A stretch of 64,000 bases of DNA from Tiliqua scincoides (lineage: Eukaryota; Chordata; Lepidosauria; Squamata; Scincidae): contig NC_089824.1 in the NCBI RefSeq assembly GCF_035046505.1, positions 218,186,596-218,250,595 on the forward strand. The letters run 5' to 3'. The translations under genes were made by a program, and so were the position numbers. Every line of letters begins with the position of its first letter. The stretch's first letter is position 1. Below are positions 56,380 to 64,000 of the stretch, one piece after another. The notes beneath the pieces are model-generated. The model ran no database searches. It had not been told where the DNA came from and saw only the letters and a list, made by a program, of their open reading frames with translations.

Positions 56380-59162
56380 ACCCAAGACCTCAGATACCAC
56401 CAGCTGGGTATCTTGAAAAGATTCTGCTGTGACATGCCTTGTCAAATGGCCAGTTGTCCACTACATATAGAATGAATTTTTATATTATGATTGGTATTCC
56501 ATATATCGAGAGTGAAAACAAAAAAGACGGAATACATTGTTATTCTGTGCACAGTAGAAATGCTGTTGCACTTTAAAGCAGGTAACTTGATGCCGAAACT
56601 ATGGAAGGCAAACTACAGGGACTGAAGACTTGAGAAGAGGCAGCAATGTAGACTGGCCACTGGAAGAAATTGTTCTTCCCTGAGCTATACTGAACATTTT
56701 TTAAAAGGAAATTTGAAAATTGGCTTTTCAACCTCTGCCAGTGATTTCGTGTTTGAACATTACCAGCATTTAAAATAGGGAAAGAAAAAAGGAACCAACT
56801 AACCAGACTTTTAAATACATAAAGGTCCAAGGCAAGATACCCAGGGAAATTAAGGCAAGCAACCCCAAACTTGGCAGAAGGTTAACAAAACAAAAACAAT
56901 GGGGAAATCAGGGGATATCTGTGTAACTGGGAATGGGTTGGCAAGAAGACTGAATTACAGGCCAGTCCTATCCTTCCCACACTGCCAGTGCAACCATGCC
57001 AAAAAGGCTTCCACTGAATCCTGTTGGGGTGGGAACAGATCGGGAGGCTTCAGCGAGATAAGGGAAAATGTTTTCTCTTGCCTCCATGTAAGCCTCTGAA
57101 CTGTTAATGGGTCACGTCCAAGGAGAAGAAAGTGGCAAGCAGCCTTGGAAAGGAGAGGATGGGACCAGGGATGTGCCATTGCTTCCAGATCTGCCCCCTT
57201 CCCGCCCCCATTTCCCCACATCTGGGCAACTCTTGTTTTGTACCTGTACCATAAGACTTCTGATCTGAAAGCTGCTGCAGACCTTCTTATGGACTTTCAG
57301 GCTTCTCCTATGCCTTGTCTGGAGGAGTTGCAAGGCACGATTTAAGGAGAAATTGCTCCCGAGTGGCTTCTGTGAGTGGCACTGCCTCTCTACTTTTTGA
57401 GCTTGCAAACGCAGCTAGTGTGGCAATATGGTAGCCAAAAGAAACATGGCTTGGAAGCGCATTGGCTCCTTGAATTATGGATGCTCAACTTGCAGGGGCC
57501 TGTGTCAGCACTTCTGCACAGATTCGGTTCATCCTTTGGTGGTGCTTTCACACTGGTGCAATAGTGCCGGGCCGGCAAGAACCAGCTGTTTTGACATCTG
57601 TACGTTTCAACTTACGTACAGACCTCCGGAACCAAACTGGTACATAGGTAGGGGACAATCAGCTCAATCCTACCCCCTTACCAGCCCGTGATGCAGCAGC
57701 GCTAATGGAGCGCGTACTACATCCTATGGTGGGGAAGTGTGACCAGACAGCCCAAGAGAGATAATTTTTTAAAAAAAAATGTTTAACTTATTTCCTCATA
57801 GGCCACCTGACTTAGACCTTGGGTTTCCTTAGACCTATGCCAGCTATTTAGCTGGTTTAATCCAAGGAGCCTCAAGGGGTGTGTTGGGATGGGAAAAGGG
57901 GGATCGGATCCCAGCGTGCATGAATACCATCAACCCCCCCTTGCCATTAAGCCATCCCCTGCCCTTGCTGCTTCCCACCCCAGTCCTTCCCAGATCCTCC
58001 CCCGAACAACCCATGACCTGCCCCCTGTCACCACCTTACCTGCTCCAGGGCAGCCTGAGTGAGTCACTGGTGCACACATGGGGCCTCCAGTCACGTGCAC
58101 TGGCAGTCTTGTAGTGTGCAACAGTGGTGTTGCAGTGTTGCACCGGGACTTATAGCAGTGGATCACAAGATCCGCTGCTGTAAGTCCCCAGCTGAATTGG
58201 GGCGTTAGCGTATGAGTGTTCGAACGGGCACATACTTACTCGCATGGTTTCCAATCACTGTTTTTTACGACAGCACATGAACTTTACTCCAAGAGGATGC
58301 ATTTCTTCAATATGAGCTAAGAGTATTCCAAAGAGTGCAAACACATTTAAGCATCTGAGCATGCATATCTAAAGCTGGTCTGATGCCATCCTGCAGATGT
58401 GAATTTTTAAAAAAAAAAACCAGAAGCATCTCACGTGGAAGCAGCCTTGCATCCCACAGAGTGTGTTATTCTTTGCACTCAAGCACTCCTACCGAAGCGG
58501 CAATCCTATCCCAACCCAGTGCTACAAGCTAATTTTCTTTTTGTTACTCAGGATTTGTGTACGTGCCCCAAACATTTGGGCACCAAACATTCATTGTATC
58601 ACCCTTTCTAGGGTATGCTTCACCCTTTAAAGATCCTGCTGCTAATTTCCACATAATTGTAATTCAGCTGCCATCGGTTCATGCCCACCACGTGCATAAG
58701 ATCTGTTTCCCCCTTCCCCAAGGCATAACTAGGGACATGTTTCCTTTGTAACACCAGCATGTTTTTGCATTGTGGTCGGACAGCTCAGTGCCATTACCCA
58801 TTATTAGTAAAAAAGTGTTACTCACCAATTACTCAACCACTTTCCACTGATGCCTGTGCCCTTGTAATTTAAAAAGTGACCAAGCAAGCACTGTGGCTAC
58901 CTACCCTGGGGTACAATACAGTTTCACCTACCAATTTTAGAAAGACAGTAAGAAAGAAATTCTGACATTTCGAGGCTTCAAATTATTCACTGCGGTGTTC
59001 TCCCCGTGTAGAGAACAGGTTGCAGCACCTACTCCCTCGCCCCCAGAGAAACTGTGACAGGACACCCACAACCTCTGGGTCACAGAATGTTAGCTGTCAG
59101 TCTCCTGAAGACACTCACTATGTGAACAGCATAACTGGCCCGTGCTCTAGATGTTGCTCCCT
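56380..59162 (-). other. Downstream flank and probable 3' UTR of KCNQ2; mid-repetitive pieces
   Basis: The KCNQ2 3' UTR should extend leftwards from 59162, but I cannot fix the poly(A) site. The region 57660-58205 resembles 19640-19850 and 48205-48610 (an unclassified interspersed family). No other gene recognised; overlapping short open frames on both strands are chance. Confidence 0.35.
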
Positions 59163-59885
59163 TCACTGCCTGGGGGTTGACCAGCCCATGTCACTGAAAG
59201 GTCCCTCACCTGTCGCTGACCTCGGTGGAGGCCCACAGGGTGTGCAGAGATCGGAATCTGTATCGGACTCCCCTTCTGCAATGTAGGGTCTGATTTTGGC
59301 CACAGCCATGTAACAGCCGTTGTTAAGGACGTCCAAATTTTCTTTGGACTGGGAAATGCTAAATCCACTGAAGGAACGCTCCAGCTCCTCGTGGTCAACT
59401 GAGGGGATTGAAATGGAGGTGTCACTGTCCCTCAGGGCACTCTCAGGGTGCTTGGCGGTAATGTCTTCGTTCTTTGCGTACTCTGCATTGGCTCGGTTCC
59501 CGCCACTGTAGGCAGACAAGGAACGCTCGTGTGAAGGTGGTGGTGGGATTCGCACCAAAGAACCGGGATCGCCAACTGGGGAGGTCCCATGGCTTTGCCG
59601 CTGGCAGGTCTGCCAGGAAGTGGAAGGGGGGCACGAGTTGTTTGGCATCGTTGTAGCTGGTGGCGCAGAGAAATTCTTCTGTCCCACTGAACTCGTGGAG
59701 CGGATGATCTTGATAATGCAGCCACTTTTGTCTATGTGCTCCCGGCTGTCATCTGGGCTGTGATAGGGTGGTGCAGGATCAGGTTCTTTGGAACCAAAAT
59801 AGGCTTCTGTTTCCGTCGGTGGGATCCCCATCCGTTGCATATAGATGTTGACCAGGAAGTCCAATTTCTTCTCCATGGACAGAAC
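59163..59885 (-). CDS. KCNQ2: KCNQ2 (Kv7.2) last coding exon
   Basis: Minus-strand acceptor TTTTCCAG ends at 59886, the exon opens [11 protein letters not shown] in phase 0, and the stop TGA is at 59163-59165: 240 codons. Kv7.2 is a pore subunit of the neuronal M-current channel. This exon holds the end of helix D (tetramerisation coiled coil, [12 protein letters not shown]) and the long tail. The tail includes [17 protein letters not shown] and [15 protein letters not shown], plus the ankyrin-G axon-initial-segment motif [12 protein letters not shown]. The ending G-P-F-S-D-M-G-W is very close to mammalian KCNQ2 and unlike KCNQ3, KCNQ4 or KCNQ5. Differences cluster in the low-complexity linkers. 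An intact functional gene. Confidence 0.96.
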   Translation of the reverse strand, partial: VLSMEKKLDFLVNIYMQRMGIPPTETEAYFGSKEPDPAPPYHSPDDSREHIDKSGCIIKIIRSTSSVGQKNFSAPPATTMPNNSCPPSTSWQTCQRQSHGTSPVGDPGSLVRIPPPPSHERSLSAYSGGNRANAEYAKNEDITAKHPESALRDSDTSISIPSVDHEELERSFSGFSISQSKENLDVLNNGCYMAVAKIRPYIAEGESDTDSDLCTPCGPPPRSATGEGPFSDMGWSTPRQ

Positions 59886-60991
59886 CTGGAAAATGCACAT
59901 TGGTGCCAGTACCTCATTACTCAAAAATTCATAAACCAAGCAGTCTTGTTCTCACTCCCATTTAATTTTTTTGATGGCTAACTGTGTAATCCTATCTTGC
60001 GATGGAAAAGGCAGGCTACGAGGCCTGCACTGTATCCAGAGCAAGACAGGGGCCAAAATGGACCTAGCCGGAGGCAAGGGGAAACTCTTACCCTAGCCCC
60101 CGGGTAAGCCACTGCAGCCCCTATGGGTCTCCTCAGACTTGCACCACCTCCAGAGGTGGCATAAGTCTGAGGAGAGTGGAGTGGCTTGGGGTCACTCCAC
60201 GCTGCTCAGGAACGGGGGCTAGGATCCGGCATAAGAGCTGGGTCTCTGCACCGTCTCCTGCCTGCCTGCCCCTGGGTCCGCTCTCTGCCCGCTGTCCTCC
60301 ACCCGGAACGCCTCCCTCTTGCCTCCTTCCTGCCCACCCCAGCTTGGCTGACGCAAGGCTCCATCTGTGAGCTGGCACAGAGGCTGGATTCAGTGTGTCC
60401 CCTGCGCTGGCCCAGCCAATTCCTGAGGAGGTGCAAAGGTGCTTTAAGGGATGTTTGCAACCCTCCTGGGTCAGCGCAAGGGACTTGTGCCAGCCCAAGA
60501 GTGACTCTGGATTGTACCCTAACTCACAGACAACTTGTGTTTAGACAAAAACAACATCCCCATTCTTCTGCAAGTGTGAAATGAAACTGTCCCCCAAGTG
60601 ATTTGAAATTCTGCAACTGAATGACACTAAGATCATACAATATGCATGTGCTTTCTTATCTATAAGCCAAAGTATTGGCTTATCCATATGCATCCCCAAC
60701 TGAAACAAAACCTAAATAATTTTTTAACTGCATTTGCTTATTAGCCATGCCTCTGCCCTTGTTATTCATACCTCTCCCATTTCTCACCTTCCTCCATCCC
60801 CCCCCCCCCAAAAAAAACCACTACCCAAATGTCTCTGGACCAACTAAAGGGAGCCACAGGATCGCAGCATGGAGGGAAAAGAGTTTGCCCATCTCCCTTC
60901 AGTGCAGTCCCAATCCTGATCATCGCTGTTGACAAACACATACGTACACACAGAAAAAGGCAAAGGCTGTGTTCAATGTAATATGCAGTTT

Positions 60992-61029
60992 GGCCATTCA
61001 TACGATGATAGGCCATTCATACGATGATA
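60992..61029. repeat. 19-bp tandem duplication next to the Bov-B-like insertion
   Basis: GGCCATTCATACGATGATA occurs twice back to back (60992-61010 and 61011-61029). Its last 9 bp recur after the insertion as the TSD. Confidence 0.9.
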
Positions 61030-61505
61030 TCCCCCTGGGGGCTGGGGATAAGAATAGGCCCTCAGTTTGGCTGTACTTGTCGTAAGAGGCGACTAAACAG
61101 CCACCGGGTAGGTGGGACTCGATAGCCTGGGAAGGCAGCTCATCTGAGAGAAGGAAAACTCTGATCCCAAACCTCCACTGCCTTGTGGCTACATCCAGTT
61201 ATGGAAAAGGCTTCAGGAGTCAACCTCCAGGCAAAATCTGGAGCCGGAGTCCCTGAGGCAGTTCATGGCTGAACACAGTCACGTTCTGGCAACTCCTGCG
61301 ACGCCGCTGGAACCAACCGTATTGGCCTCTGCCTTTCCATTGGACCATTTCAGCGACGTGAAGAGGGGGGATTTGCTGCATGGGTAACAGCCTATCCTCC
61401 ATACCTACTTTACCCAGGCTTCGCGCACTGGAGAGGACACTCTGTTCCAGAACCACCATTCAGAGCGTGACACCATGGTCTTCCGAGACTGAAGGATGCC
61501 AACAC
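61030..61505 (+). mobile_element. Bov-B-like retroposon (LINE 3' end or partner SINE) in KCNQ2 intron
   Basis: 476 bp, with TSDs ACGATGATA at 61021-61029 and 61506-61514. It includes CTGTACTTGTCGTAAGAGGC and ends CCGAGACTGAAGGATGCCAA, nearly identical to the tails of the 5S SINEs at 13.5 and 38.85 kb. In squamates such tails are shared between Bov-B LINEs and their SINE partners. I cannot tell a truncated Bov-B from a SINE. Confidence 0.7.
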
Positions 61506-61684
61506 ACGATGATAGGCATCTCTGGTAGGGACTTTTTTTTTTTTTCTGCAAATGTTACTCTATAAAATGTCACATATACTGATGATATATGTACCTGAAA
61601 GACTGAGTAACTAGGAACTATCTTCTCCGTCATGAGCCTGCAGGACATTCATTCTTAGTATTACACTTTCAGAAGTTAGGCTGC

Positions 61685-63730
<2,046 letters not shown>

Positions 63731-64000
63731 TAGTGGTTCCCAAACTGTGCGTCATGGCCTGATTTTTGGTGGGTCCCAGAGCAGAAGGATCAGATAACTA
63801 ATTGCCTCGAGTCCTGAAGCTTTTCAAATATCAGATAACTGCTAACAGATAACTGCTAAAAATCAGGGCTAACTGCCCTGCAAATTGCTCCTGTAGTTTA
63901 CAAGTGTTTGTAAGCATAGAGAGATAATCTTTTTTCTGGTTATTGGTATGTGTAAATAAATAAACATATTTCTAGGATTTTTTTTAAAAGTCTGGTAAAC
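63731..64000. mobile_element. Charlie-like hAT MITE, cut by the window edge
   Basis: Starts TAGTGGTTCCCAAACTGTG and continues through TTTTTGGTGGGTCCC and the AATAAACATATTTCTAGG region. It is the reverse orientation of the 7752-8209 family. The other end is outside the window. Confidence 0.8.

Noticed and set aside
59163-59885. KCNQ3, KCNQ4 or KCNQ5 instead of KCNQ2
   Set aside because: The C-terminal G-E-G-P-F-x-D-x-G-W ending and the [12 protein letters not shown] block are characteristic of KCNQ2; KCNQ3 has a different terminal block.

Overview
The window is vertebrate nuclear DNA, most likely from a squamate reptile (lizard). Three things point that way: the last two coding exons of a KCNQ2 potassium channel, very young CR1 LINEs ending in an 8-bp TTCTTATG-type repeat, and 5S-rRNA-derived SINEs whose tail matches a Bov-B-like retroposon in the same window. 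Roughly half or more is interspersed repeats, dominated by non-autonomous hAT DNA transposons. Many of these still show 8-bp target-site duplications (TSDs) that I could read directly. The species call is inference; no database search was possible.

Layout. 1-12.4 kb: no host gene seen; foldback and Charlie-like hAT MITEs, an antisense CR1 interrupted by a hAT that carries a gene-like first exon, and the 5' part of a LINE with a 518-aa ORF1 (antisense). 12.4-24.1 kb: a KRAB zinc-finger gene on the + strand (copy A), with ATG exon 14187-14210, a 127-nt KRAB-A exon 16695-16821 and a zinc-finger exon 22023-23605 holding 18 tandem 84-bp finger units. 25.7-39.45 kb: a head-to-tail duplicate of the same locus (copy B). 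It is a pseudogene: its KRAB exon breaks off, its last exon is frame-shifted and stops where the fingers should begin, and it carries a 6.3-kb hAT that itself contains a CR1 and a 5S SINE with a further hAT inside. 39.5-59.1 kb: intergenic DNA with many MITEs, CR1 and L2 pieces, including a 2.8-kb nest (51955-54783). 59.16-64 kb: the 3' end of KCNQ2 on the - strand.

Because copies A and B are paralogous, each serves as the empty-site control for insertions in the other. At least four insertions in A and three in B can be placed after the duplication. The most distinctive host feature is the copy A finger array: its DNA-contact residues are almost invariant and its repeat units are nearly identical, which suggests recent expansion or homogenisation of a KRAB-ZNF array beside a paralog that lost its array. 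Other points of note are a hAT carrying a captured-looking first exon with a splice donor, and a 140-bp tandem array joining CR1 tails to ZNF143-type motifs.
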